Below are positions 1-11,757 of a DNA stretch of 64,000 nucleotides, one piece after another. Numbering within the stretch: the first letter of the stretch is position 1; the number at the start of each line of letters is the position of its first letter. Made by a program: the position numbers and the translations under genes. The notes beneath the pieces were generated by a model, which had not been told where the DNA came from, did not search any database, and saw nothing but the letters and a program-made list of their open reading frames with translations. The stretch is from Struthidea cinerea (lineage: Eukaryota; Chordata; Aves; Passeriformes; Corcoracidae), in contig VZTI01002341.1 in NCBI GenBank assembly GCA_013397865.1, positions 1,527 to 65,526 of the forward strand, written 5' to 3'.

Positions 1-260
1 TGAAGCTCCTTGTTACTTTGTTATCAATAAAGTTGGATTTGAAAGCACCAGAAAGGTCCCTCTACCTCCTTCGCCGCCGTCCCGTAGCTAGCCAAACATC
101 CAAGCTGCACCCTGCTTTTTGTGTGCCTCTGAGCAGAGCGCTCCGAGCAGCCACGAGGACTGTGTCCCTTTGGTCTCCGACCAGGACACCGCCTTGCCTC
201 CTGCCAGGCCACCGGGCGGCCCGTGGCAGCGACGACAAACCCAAAACAACAAACTTCCTC
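1..260. other. GC-rich patch at the window edge
   Basis: A GC-rich stretch in AT-rich surroundings, with AATAAA at 26-31 just inside the window. It could be the end of an LTR or of a transcript that starts outside the window. No protein is recognised on either strand. Confidence 0.4.
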
Positions 261-1366
261 CAGTGAGTCATTTAACCCATCCATTTATTTTTCTTCCACT
301 TAATAACAGATTATATTTCAACACTGTTGCCATAAACAGTTAAGGTGATATAAAATTTAGCATTAAAAAAACCCCTTGAAATTGCTCTGATTTGTCAGAG
401 TCATAACCAGTTTTGAAAACTGTTTTGACATCTATACTGCAGTGATATAACCTTGAAAGGAAATGCTTTTGGTTTTCAAACGTTTGAGGTACATCTTCAG
501 AAAGCCTGATGTATTGAAATTCACTCAAGGTGAGAAGAGGAGATGCAATGCACTGGTTCCCAAACTGAATGGAAAGAGAGTTTGATTTATTAGGACCTGA
601 TCCTGTGAATCATGTACCCACCTACAGCTTCATAGATTAGGTTTTTGCAACTCTAGGTTTGAGCTGAGAATTTAATGAAACAGGATTTGATGAAGTCTGT
701 AACTCCTCTATCTGAAAATTAGGTTTCTATACATACTTTTGCGAATAAAAGGATTTAATTTCCAGTTCTCTCTCTTGCTATTTTTCTTTGCAATGTTTAG
801 ATTCTAAAAAGTAAAGGCTGAAACAGGTAACCAAAAAGCTATGATAATGCTAATTTGTCAAAAAGCAAAGGACATAGAAATATTTTGTTGCTATGCTTGC
901 CTTCAATGTCTTCATCCAAACTGAACAAAAACCTGTCTATGTTTTCTTTTCTTCACCAGGATGGAATTATCACTATATTTAGCCACAAATAAAATTTTAA
1001 TGGCTGTACTTGTATTTATATATTAGTAGTTTATTACATTATTTTACCTTTCATATTGTAGTGTGTCCAAAAATTATATAAATCTTTTCATATTATTTTT
1101 GCATTTAAAATTTCTATGTTGCTAATATAATAACACTTTATTGATCTTCTAAGTACACGTTTGATTGGTAGTACAGCAATTGACATTTTTCTAATTAAAA
1201 TAAAGAGATAGAGAGTGTTACTTAAGTCTATATGGGAGATCAGGAAGCTTGTTGCAATACTACTTAAAAATATTTTTCAAGAAAAATGCAAATGTTGCAA
1301 TATTCTGTTAAGGATATAAATAAAAGCTTGAAAATTTTTAATTAGAACATTTTAAGCACGTGATAA

Positions 1367-1394
1367 TAATTTCTAAGAGCTAATTTCTAAGAGC
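1367..1394. repeat. 14-bp perfect tandem repeat
   Basis: taatttctaagagc occurs twice in direct succession. Confidence 0.9.
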
Positions 1395-4300
1395 AAATTT
1401 AAAGCTAAAATTTAAGAGGAAACTACAGAACTGGGATTGAAAAGTAATGACAGAAAGGAGAAATGAGAATCAAACAGGGTCTCGGAGAACAATATGTGAA
1501 TTTCTTCATGGTAAATTAATAATTGCTCCATTTGAGTTGTTTACAGGATGGAGTGAGAAGGGTGAGAAATCAGATCAGGTACATTTGCCTGCTGACTAAG
1601 ACTGCAGGCTGCAATAGACTGAGTGAAGATAATGTGTTATATGTGTTTTTCATGATCCAGTTTTCTGGCAACCCGTTTATTCTATACGCACTATGACACC
1701 ACTACTGATATACACAACCTCAGAGAATAACCTCACTATAATTCGGGATGTGCTGGCTGTGAGAAGGAATTCAACTCAATTGTATATACGGGATAAATGT
1801 TCAAACCTGAGTTAGTATTAAAAGCCAGATTTGTTTATCCCTTATGGCGTCAGGTTATTCTTATGTCAGTCTTTACAGAAAGAGCTCAATACATGCAGTG
1901 TAAATCTACATTTCCCTTTTTTTTTAGTCTAGTGAAAATATACATCTATGCAATATGACTCAACCATATATAAGGGCATAGAAAAGCAGAGTGTTATTAA
2001 ATATGTACACTACTGACTTAATTATAGGAGTTAAGGGGAAACTTGAGAAAACCAGGATTTTTTGGTATGTTTTTCTTCTCCTTAATCTAATCAGACAACA
2101 CTAAAAGCCCAAGAGGTATATAAACTTCAGTAACTAGTTATATTAAACCTGTGTTTACTTAGATGATTTGTATGAGATAAATAAGTAATTACCCAAAGGA
2201 CATTAAAAAATGGAATATATGAGACTGCATGTGAGCAAGCTAACACAAAGCAGAAAGCTTGACTGGTGCATATTTAATAAGAAGAATTCCCTGTGCTCTT
2301 ATATCCTCTACCATTCTATAGAAGTCCTTGTATCACCTTTATCACCATAGTAACTCAGCACTTTGCAGTCTTCTTCTATTTATTGTATTATTTTATTAGT
2401 TTAGTAAAGGATAAAGTATTTCCCCAGTTATCCACAATTTGGTACCCTGCCTTGCAGGCATTTTGCTGAGAAGTATTGTACATAAAGTAATAATTCAGCA
2501 ATCTTCTACAAAACAAAAAGTGATCCCTGGTTTATACTACTCTACTATCAATTTGTCACTGTATTTCATCACAAGGTTTAAAAATTAATTAATCATCAGA
2601 GCTTACTATCTTTTAAACATTTGATAAATATTTCTGTAGCCTTCTGAGTTTGAAGAACCAATTACTATGGTCATAAACTCTGCATAGGTTGAAGACTGAC
2701 TCTAAATTATCAAAACCCAGCATTCAGAAGAGAGCATTATTTAGGTTTACTAGAGGGTTTTTTTTTCTATCTTCCTCTACTAGGAGGACAGAAGTTGCCA
2801 AAAAAGCATGTTCTGTAGCCCCAGTTTACTCTACTAGTAAAATATAACAGACTAGAAAAAATAAGAAAGTATTTTCACTTACATCCATTTCTAACCCTTT
2901 GAGCTGTAGCGTGTGAAATTAAATAAATATTTAGTTATGTACGTAAGTTAAAAGGAAACAAAATTTGCAGTTAACTATTTCCATACAAATAGGAATAGCA
3001 AAGATTATATCAGTGACTAAAACCAGTTTTATAGATTGGACTCAAAAATTTAGGATATTTGACTCTCATTTAATTTTTTTTTCAAAATGCTACCTTCGCG
3101 GCTTCTAAATATGCATTTGGCTTACTTTTATTTATTCATACTAGAGCAGTGTGCTGAGAGACTTTGTCAAAAAACTTGAGTTGATCTGCATGAATGCATA
3201 CATATTACTACTTTGAAACAAAGCTGACATATCTGGGGTTTGATCCTTCGAGTGCAGACTGTACGTACATGTGTCATAGCTTTTATCTAACACTGCAAAA
3301 TACTCTTCTCCTGTGTTATAATACTTCAGTTTGATCCAAAGAAGTGTTTTTATTCTGAATGCAAGTTTCCAAAGTCCACATTTCTATGTGGTTTTATTCT
3401 TAATATAACTTACTTTTTTTCTATACAGTTTCCCTTAAGGTTACTAACAAAGCCTCAGAAGGACAAATTATTTTTTTTCAACTATAAAGTACTATTGGCG
3501 CATCAACAGATATCTGATTCCACTAAACCCTGCCATAAGAAATTTAATTGAAGTAAATATACTAGCTTCAATCCATTAAAATAAGTGTCATGGTTTGTGC
3601 AGTTTCACTCCATTAATCTCAGCCTTGATCTGTGCTTTCTCAAAGGAATAAGGCAAGGTAGAAATAAAAGAGTACAAAATTCATGCCACAGTTGGTCAGC
3701 CAAGAGCTGCAGTAACCAGCTGATAGGATATGTGACTCTCTGTGCTGATCAGCAGGTTGGGTGGGGCCAGATCCATTGGTTAATGCAGCCTACAGAACTT
3801 CAGGATCTGATTTGCGAATTTTAAAACACGAGATGAGGAGTAACTGGAGCAAGTTAAGTTGTTCAGACTATGCTTAAAGACTTGCTGTGATATTTCCTGC
3901 AAATAAAGAGTTAAATACTCCTGGTCTAGATAGATGAACCTAACATTTACAGAAACCTATTTATCCAGCACTGCAGGCTTAGTGATTCTTTCTTCTACCT
4001 TGCCTCAGAAGGCATTTATATGCTTTCTCCACTGTAGGGGCTTTTCCAAGCAAAGTTTTTCCACCAAGATTACAGATTTCCTTTCCTAATCCTCCTCTGA
4101 TTACTCTTTCCTTACTCACCTGACAGCTGAGCATGATTAAGCACCAACGAAGAAAGGAAAGGTTCCTAAACAAGATTCTTGTGAACAGTTGATATTTAGT
4201 TTTTACCCACAGAGAAAGCTAATTTAGCTAAAGGACCAAAGAGACAGAAATAAACCCAAGTTATAGAAATGTAAACTTCCTTTAAAATATTCAGCGCTCT

Positions 4301-5830
4301 TTATGTATTAGTCAGTCCTGTCTTGGCCCTGTTTTGAGCTTAGCTCTGCACGCTTGCTCTTGCTGTACATATTCTGATTCTATTTAAGCCCAATGGCAAT
4401 ACTTGAGGTGGACTCAAGTGTTACAGGGCCAACAGTGATGAAAGAACACTGGTTCCAGTTCTCCTGAGCCACAGCTCTTAACAAACCTCTCTAGAGCTTC
4501 TGCCTCAGTGAGGGTGCCAGCAATGAATGCAGTGTGGCTCTTCTGTTCCTGGCAGCACATGAGAAAAGGACCCCTTCAGACTGTGACTGAACAATAAACA
4601 AACTAGAAAGTTAAAGCTCTATAGTCTTAAAAGAAAACTTTCCCAAGCAGTATCCAGAAGAGCTTCTGTTTTAGGGTATGTTAATGTGAATTGCAATTAT
4701 TTATAATTTTGTACAGAATGCAGTTTTTAAAAACTCCAAGTCTGAGCTGCTTGTATCAGGAAGTGAGTCAGTTTTAGTCTGCTCTGATTACTTGGCAAAC
4801 TCATATCCCCTTGCTGTTACGTACATTTTAGTCTGCATGTCCATGACTGGAACTTGAATATGATTATGTTTGGCCCAGTAGGTTCATGTCTTTTAGAACT
4901 ATAACATTACTTCACTTGAGCAGTTATTAGGGTTGCAGAGATGTAACTACAATTGCTAAATGGGATAATGCAAAATGAATGAAGTGAGAGAACCCCTGGA
5001 GGCTTCTTGATGTTTACTCTTTCAAGTAATGCACTCTGCTAAGTCTGTCAGCTCATCACAACAGAGAATTATTTAGGGAACCGTGTGAACAGTATTGCTT
5101 CACAAGTCTTACAGCCACCCAGAATATAAAGTGTGCATTATACAATGCAACTCATAAATAGACATTTCCCTGTTTCCTGCAAACCACTCTCACTACAATG
5201 GTTTGTCTCATCACAGCAGAGCAAATGCGAAAGCAAAGATGCAAAGTAGCAGCACACTGTTGTGCTTTATATGCTATTTGCAAACTATTTACCGGTATAA
5301 AGAAAGCTAAATTACTAGGCTTATTATCACTTACATTCTTCGGAGGACAGACTGAGACTGTGACATTTCATTCTTACACAGTATCTTTTAATGGGTCAGC
5401 CACAGTAATGCCATTGCTTAATGTTGCTACGTGTTTTAACTCTGAATATATTTATGCAAAAATAATTAGCTTCACAGCATTATAGGTGTATGAGACCATT
5501 AAGATCACTTGCAGGAAGAATTGGCACCATTATTCTGTGGAATTTTTACACATGTGCTTAAAAGATACCCATACAGTACTATCTATTGCTAACAGAATAG
5601 AAATATATCTTTGAAGTGAAATATAAAATATATGATTTAACAGCAATAGAGCAATCTTTTTTTTTTATTATAAAGGCTAATAGTCCCTCCAAAGTAAAGG
5701 AAGATCAAGGCACATTTTCTAGAGCTCTTCTAACCACTCCAAGGCCAGGTGGAAAAAGAAGTAGCCATCAACTCCTCCCCTGAACAGGGAACAACTTGTG
5801 ATGTTCAGCAAGAGGAGGAGGCAATAGGAA

Positions 5831-5850
5831 GTCACAGACCAGTCTGTGAC
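5831..5850. other. Interrupted palindrome gtcacaga/tctgtgac
   Basis: Eight-base inverted arms separated by four bases. It could be a chance hairpin or a dimeric protein-binding site. Confidence 0.6.
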
Positions 5851-5980
5851 CTACCAGGTCGTGGCAGAAGAGCTATGCATGTGCCATGGCATAGTAAACC
5901 AAGCCAATAACATTTACCAGGATACGCAGTGGCAGCTGCGCCCTGATCTCTGGACTATCAGGAAGCAGAACTTCTTTTGA

Positions 5981-6108
5981 TCACAGAATCCCAGAATCCC
6001 CAAATGGGTCAGGTTAGAAGGAACCACAGTGGGTCACCTGGTCCAGCCTCCCTGCTCAAGCAGGTTACAGACAAGCATTCTTAAGGATTGTTTGCTTCCA
6101 GTCACAGC
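5981..6108 (-). mobile_element. CR1 LINE fragment (3' end)
   Basis: The plus strand reads tcacagaatc...aaatgggtcaggtt...ggtccagcctccctgctcaagcagg, the reverse complement of the conserved avian CR1 3' terminus. It is a short 5'-truncated copy with moderate divergence. Confidence 0.85.
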
Positions 6109-6295
6109 TGTCAACACTGAACTTTTAAATGTAGAATTTGGGCAACAAATGTGTCTCTACCAACGGCCTTCACACCATCTCAAATTTTATATGCTAAAGC
6201 CTACGCACTGTGAATAGGAAGTGGGAAGAAAAGGTGACTTTTGTAACTGTGGTTTAAGGAGATAGAGGTCATAAAATCCTCTTCTTTTTTAAAAT

Positions 6296-6482
6296 TGGAA
6301 TAAAACATTGGAACAGGCTTCTTAGAAAGGTTATTTAGTCTCCACCTTTGGAGATTTTCAATATCTACTTGGACAATGTCTTAAGCAACTCCAATTTAAT
6401 GTTGGCCTTGCTATAAGGAGATGGGCCTGGATGATCTTATGAGATCCTCTCCCATATAATGGTTCAGTGGTCCTATGATTTT
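6296..6482 (+). mobile_element. CR1 LINE fragment (3' end)
   Basis: Contains the CR1 phrases acattggaacaggcttc, ggagattttcaa and ggatgatctt in the sense direction. It lies about 190 bp from a CR1 fragment in the opposite orientation, so two separate insertions are likely. Confidence 0.8.
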
Positions 6483-7980
6483 TGGGGTTAGACAGGCTTA
6501 CAGGCAGCCTGTAAATAGCTGTAAACAGCATACTGAAAATAATTCAGTCTTGTCAATGTATCTTTTACTGGATCAGAAAATGGAGGAATGAGAGACAGAG
6601 GTTATAGTTTTGCTGGAGGATGTCAGTACAGGCAGAGTTGCTCTCTGCTGAAGTCCTGCAATGGAAGTTTTACCTTTGAAAATAAATTCACAGATTCCAG
6701 AATTATTTCCGGTTCATAGGAATGAAACTGATGTAGAGTCTTAGAGGACAGTGTCAGGAATGTTATTGCTTCCATTTTCTCTTAAACCATGGCATGGAAG
6801 GGACAAAATATGCCATAATTAGCTTCTGTCTCTTCTCTGAAGGCTCCAACATGCTCATTTTGAAACAATTGGAATCAGAGACTTTGATGTCAGTGTCACA
6901 ATGGCAAAATGCACAGATTACTATTTCTTTACTTTTGTTTGACTGCTGTTACTGTAATTCTTTCCTTTCTCTTATATCTTATTCCACTGATGTGTCTGAG
7001 AACAAACTCTTAATGTACTTACATGCTCTGGGTGACAAAGCTCCATTGTGAAGCAGTCAGTTTGGTAGTCTATGTTTAGCATTGCTGTGGTTATTTATTA
7101 TTTATTCCCACCTCATCATCCTATTACAGGCAATAAATATATAAAATTGCAGAGCCTGATGTGTTCCTTGACTGTCCCCAAAGTCAATACAGTCACATAC
7201 ATATCCAGGTGAATGATGAAATATTAAAATAAATATGCAACAAGCATCCATAGGAAATGCTACTTCAGTCTTCAGTCCTGTGTTCAGACAGAGAAGCCAT
7301 TCCCTTGAAAAAGCTTCTTAGCATCAGGCCTTGTTGCTGTTGACTTGTTTTGGGGGAATGAAGATGTTTAATTCAAATGTGCAGAGGAAACAATAATTTA
7401 AGCATTTCTTTTTTCCTACCTCTAAAGGAAAACCAGAAAACTCTAACTACAAGCCTGCTTTCCCAGGTAGAGAAGGTGTAGTTTACAGGCTTCTTTCACA
7501 TGCGGCATTACTCCTCACTCCCCTTTTTTTCCCTTCTGCTGGTGAAAAGAACTCTTGTCTTCATTTCTTCTCTCTTCGCATACTTTACTTTTCCAGGTCT
7601 ATTATACATTTCCTAACTCTAGTTTATCTAGGTGACTTACAAGAACTTCCTTAAATAAGCTTATTTTTTTAATGTCTTGATATTTAATATATTAGTCTCA
7701 CAATGGCTCTGTGAAGTGAAAAATTACTATAATTCCCAAGTAGGAAACTTGGGCACCAATCCTACAAAATAATAGAGCTGCCTGGGGTAGGAGTTGGATA
7801 TATAAATCAGTGAGGGGAATTTAACATCTCTTCTTCCACAGAAGACCTTCGTCATCAAATAATAGTTTGTTCCATGGGGATCTGAGTGAAGAAAGGAGAT
7901 ACAATCCAAACCTCCTCTGGAAGCTGTGCAGCTATTTAGAAAATCATGTCACTGGATAATGGAAAGCACAACTAAGTCCT

Positions 7981-7996
7981 CTATGCTTAAGCATAG
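7981..7996. other. 16-bp perfect palindrome
   Basis: ctatgcttaagcatag equals its own reverse complement. It is followed by a further cttaagg. No function is assigned. Confidence 0.85.
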
Positions 7997-8865
7997 AACG
8001 CTTAAGGAGCTCAGGCCTCTCAGTTCAGTGCAGATTCCTCTTGTGAGATGAGAGATCTCCATTACATGTGGCATTTTTAATACATGGGACACTGGTTTCT
8101 CTACCTTTACAGATTCCTGTGGCTCCTTTCGGCTTCCTCTGGCTCCTGTTCCCTGTCAGTAATGTGATGGTACTATCTTATCCTTTGTCACTCTTCTAGC
8201 CCAATGTCTGGAGCCCCAAGCAACTCTGCTAGAATACAAATAAGTAATAATAGAATTTACAGACTCTATCTGTTCTTGTCCTCAAGGCATTGTCCCCCGA
8301 CCCTTCAGTCTCTTTCTATGTGAATTCAAGGAAAAACCTTTTCCTCTGACAAAAAAGCCCCACCCACCCAACCAACCCAAAAACCCCCACAATCAAAAAC
8401 CCCAAAACCAAACCTGAGCTATGGAGTGAGTGAAATTGTTATATTTATAATGAAGTCTCTATTTAACTTTGTCATAAACCCAAAATTTGGATGACCTAGA
8501 ATGTTAGAAGCTTTTTTAAAAGATGACGTGCTGTTGCTTAGAAGGTTCCTTCTGTAAGTACAGTATGCCACCACAGTGCAGAGAACATGAATGACAATCC
8601 ACTGCTTTCCAGATTGAAAAACAGTTGTTTTTTATCTTCTGATAAAAAACACACAGAAATTGCAAGGAGAGAGTCAAAACTGTATGATACCAAGTCAAAT
8701 GTTTCACATATTTAAAACATAGTCAAATCTAAGCAAGCAAAACCATCAAAACATCTCTGGCACCACCTACAGAAGTAATTCAGTATTAGCTTCGAAGATT
8801 TTCTCTTGAAGGAAAAAAGAAATTAAGTAAAGACAGAAAATTGAAAAGGAGTGCCCCCCCCCCAA

Positions 8866-8887
8866 TAAATAAATAAATAAACAAACA
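8866..8887. repeat. (AATA)n/(AACA)n short repeat
   Basis: Tetranucleotide repeat aataaataaataaataaaca following a C run. Confidence 0.85.
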
Positions 8888-11304
8888 AAGAATTTCAGAA
8901 CTAGAATTATATGGATGCTCAGCTCCCTACTGATGAAGTGCTGCTTATTAGTAGCTGCTGTGCTTTCCATGCACCATATTCAAACTCCAAAGTGTGCTTA
9001 CATGCTTGTGAATGTTCTCCAGGAAATGATTAAGTGACAAGATACAATCTGTAATGTGAGAAAATCAGTCTTTACTAAGAAGAATTTACTTTCTAGTACT
9101 GGAAGACTACATATATAGATTAATCACATTTTCACAGCTGGATTTTTGAATAGAGCCTCATTAAACCGGTTTAAATATACACCATATTGTTGCGTATGTT
9201 TTTGGTTTTTTTCATCAGCATCAAGATCACTTTGGTACAGAAGAATGCTGTTTCATTATATCCACTCCAGCTGTGCTCTTCTTCCAAAGTCCTAGCACTT
9301 GCCAAATATAAAACTTAGCACTTGTTCACAGCAGTAAGTTGGTAAAATTTGATTGAATGAAATATAATATGAGATCAGAGTAGGTAAGGGAAAGCATAAA
9401 ATGAACTTTAGAATAAAGAGAAAATTTTGGTCACAAATATTTTTTGTCTCTTTGCTATTCACTAAGGGTGCTGTGCTTATTACCATAAAGCAAATAGACA
9501 CTACTGAGTCCCCGTAACAATGAAAGGGAAAAAAAATGTTTTGACCAAAATGACGGACTACAGCAGAAAATCCCATATGACATCATTGTGGTTGTGTAAA
9601 AAGGCACAGAAAGAGCAGGTTATACAGCCGGTATTGTGCTCAGAGCTCTCTGAGGAAAGCGTTTCACAGTAACAGTGATCTGAAAATCCCAGTAATATCT
9701 TGTGCTTTAAGTATGGGTAGAAATCTTAGTGAAAATCAAAAAATTAGCTCAGTGATGTTAAAGGCAAAATATGTCTTTAATTTCATCAGGGTCAGATTTC
9801 ATTTGTGGATTTCTTAGAGGTAAAACAGGTATTTTTATGTCTTCCAGACACAGGGCCATGGCACAGCTGTGAAAGCAGGAGTCAGCATAGAGCCTTAGGG
9901 GTTTGCAGTCCCAAAGGACCCAGCTGCTGGGTGGGATGCCCTGGAGGCAGCCAGGGCACTGCTGGCAGATGAACACCTCCCTGGCAGGTCTGGTTTACCC
10001 TTAGAACTGTTTATGCTTAGCTGTACCAAGTGTGCAGCATCTCTGTGCCAGGTTGGGCACCTCACTGGGCACTTACAGAAAAGAAGCAAGGTTTTAATAG
10101 ACTTGTGGACTTAGCCAAAATCTCTGGTTTTCAAGGTGTTTTATATTTTGCCAGCTAGCACTTTTATCCCTGAAGTTATTGTGTAGTCTCCAGATAGGTA
10201 TAAGGTTCAACAGAATTGCTGTATATATTCATATTTACGTTCTCTACGATTTTTATGGGTATATAAAATGTCTATAAGCAGTCTTTACTGATACTCTTTA
10301 TTGAAAGTAGCTCCCTGATGGAATAATTTCAGTTGATTGCACACTGATGCAACTCAGAGGGAAATTAGACTTGAGACTGATTTTACATCCTTGCATTTCC
10401 TCACAGATTTTTCTTTTTTACCTGAAACAAATTATATATAACCATTACCTTTTGAATTGAATGAGTAATTATTAAACTGGAGATTGTTACGATCCCATTA
10501 AAATAAGCCTATTCTTGTAATAAAAGCAATGATTCACTGTTCACAAGTGAGTTTAGACCACTGACGTTAAATGCTAATCCTTCCTCCAAACCAGAGCTAG
10601 AATTATTTTCTTCGTGAGCTGCAATATAAAATTCCAGTAAACAAACAATTTAAGCAGTGTAGGAGTCTCACAAATATCAATAGCTAGTGAGACCAAGTCC
10701 TGTATTGTCACAGAGGGCATTGGAGAGTATATAATCCCATCCAGAGTGTGGGGAAGTAAAGGAGAGCTTTAGCTGATGGACTGCAGAGTGTTATCCAGGA
10801 AGCATCCAGTTTCATGTTGTAGTGGTTTAACTTTAGATTCTAGTACATACTTACTTTTTTGTGAGATAAGAATTAGGAGAAAGCAAAAGCAGGCACAACT
10901 TACAGACTATTAATGAGTTTATTAACAGATTCAAAAGACAGAGGGAAAAAAAAAAACCTGCTGTGGTGTAGTACATTTCTTCTATGAATCTCACAGTTCT
11001 TTTACACTGCAAGCCATAGATCATCACATGGGGTTATTAAGGATGAATTATGTTGCCCTGAACACAAAGGTTTTTTTCATGCCCCCAGTCTCTTAAAAGC
11101 TTTTCTCTTTCTTTGCCTTTAAGCAGCCCGGCATGGGCACTCTTTACAGCCTTCACGGGCCACACATGAATGTCCATCCCCCCATGTACTTCAAATGGTT
11201 TAAAGAAATGCACAGTTCGATGTTACAGTTCTTTACCATGGCATGATAGAGATATTTTAAACTGTGCGTGGATAACGTGGCACCGCCCTCTCTTCTCCTC
11301 TGAA

Positions 11305-11338
11305 GCCATCTTAGCTCCGTCCCACGTGACGTGACTCA
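11305..11338. promoter_or_regulatory. Composite YY1 / E-box / CRE-like / AP-1 cluster in the LTR
   Basis: Inside the LTR, GCCATCTT (11305-11312, YY1-type core) is followed by CACGTGACGTGACTCA at 11323-11338. The latter overlaps an E-box CACGTG, a CRE-like TGACGTGA and an AP-1 TGACTCA. Such clustering is typical of enhancer DNA. Activity is inferred only. Confidence 0.45.
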
Positions 11339-11404
11339 CTTTCTCTCTCTGGCTCTGAAACTGCCATGATACCGCTTGGCTTCACGGTGGAGAGAGACCT
11401 CCGC

Positions 11405-11423
11405 TCTCTCTCTCTCTCTCTCT
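11405..11423. repeat. (CT)n repeat inside the LTR
   Basis: Dinucleotide CT run within the solo LTR at 10818-11752. Confidence 0.9.
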
Positions 11424-11757
11424 GCGCTGCTGGCCGCACGGCATCCTCTTCAGTTCGGAGCAAAATGCACTGGCTGCAGGCAGGGGCTCCCGCTGGCTCC
11501 CGCTGGCTCAGCGTGGTGCATTAGCGTGGGGAGGAGAAGGTCCGCGGCGCTGGGAGAAAGCAGGGGGGACAGAGACCCTGGCCCAGCCTGGCGGGGCCTG
11601 GAGGCCGAGGCCACCCCCCGCCCCCACCTTTCGGCAGGCTGGAAAGGAAGGCCCCCCCAAATCCCACCTTCCCGCGTGGTTTAAATATGGAAATTTAGAG
11701 AAGCGTTATTGGTCTAACAGGTTGCCTGTCAATTCAGGGTCAACCCACTACACATGT

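Larger units (their letters stand above)
261..5980. other. AT-rich intergenic DNA, no gene seen
   Basis: Long AT-rich sequence with only short frames. I see no splice-supported coding stretch, RNA gene or recent repeat apart from the small repeat and palindrome listed separately. Confidence 0.7.
6483..10812. other. Intergenic DNA, no gene seen
   Basis: No recognisable coding sequence. A moderately GC-rich segment near 9850-10080 (Gly/Pro-like short frames) is unassigned and could be an old repeat. Confidence 0.65.
10818..11752 (-). mobile_element. Solo LTR, ERVL-like, minus orientation
   Basis: The element is 935 bp. The left end reads TGTAGTGGTTTAAC. The right end reads GTCAACCCACTACA, which begins TGTAGTGGGTTGAC on the minus strand. 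It is flanked on both sides by the five-base duplication catgt (10813-10817 and 11753-11757). On the minus strand a TATTTAAA box (about 11689-11682) lies near the 5' end and an AATAAA near 10920, so the element reads right to left. The interior is GC-rich with a CT run near 11405-11423. No retroviral gene is attached, so this is a solo LTR. A 5-bp duplication and TGT...ACA ends fit class III (ERVL-type) elements. The family name was not looked up. Confidence 0.85.

Noticed and set aside
340..528. Minus-strand frame with a KHFLSRLYH phrase, compared with ALKAL2
   Set aside because: Only a few residues match, the cysteine pattern of ALKAL2 is absent and no splice sites support it.
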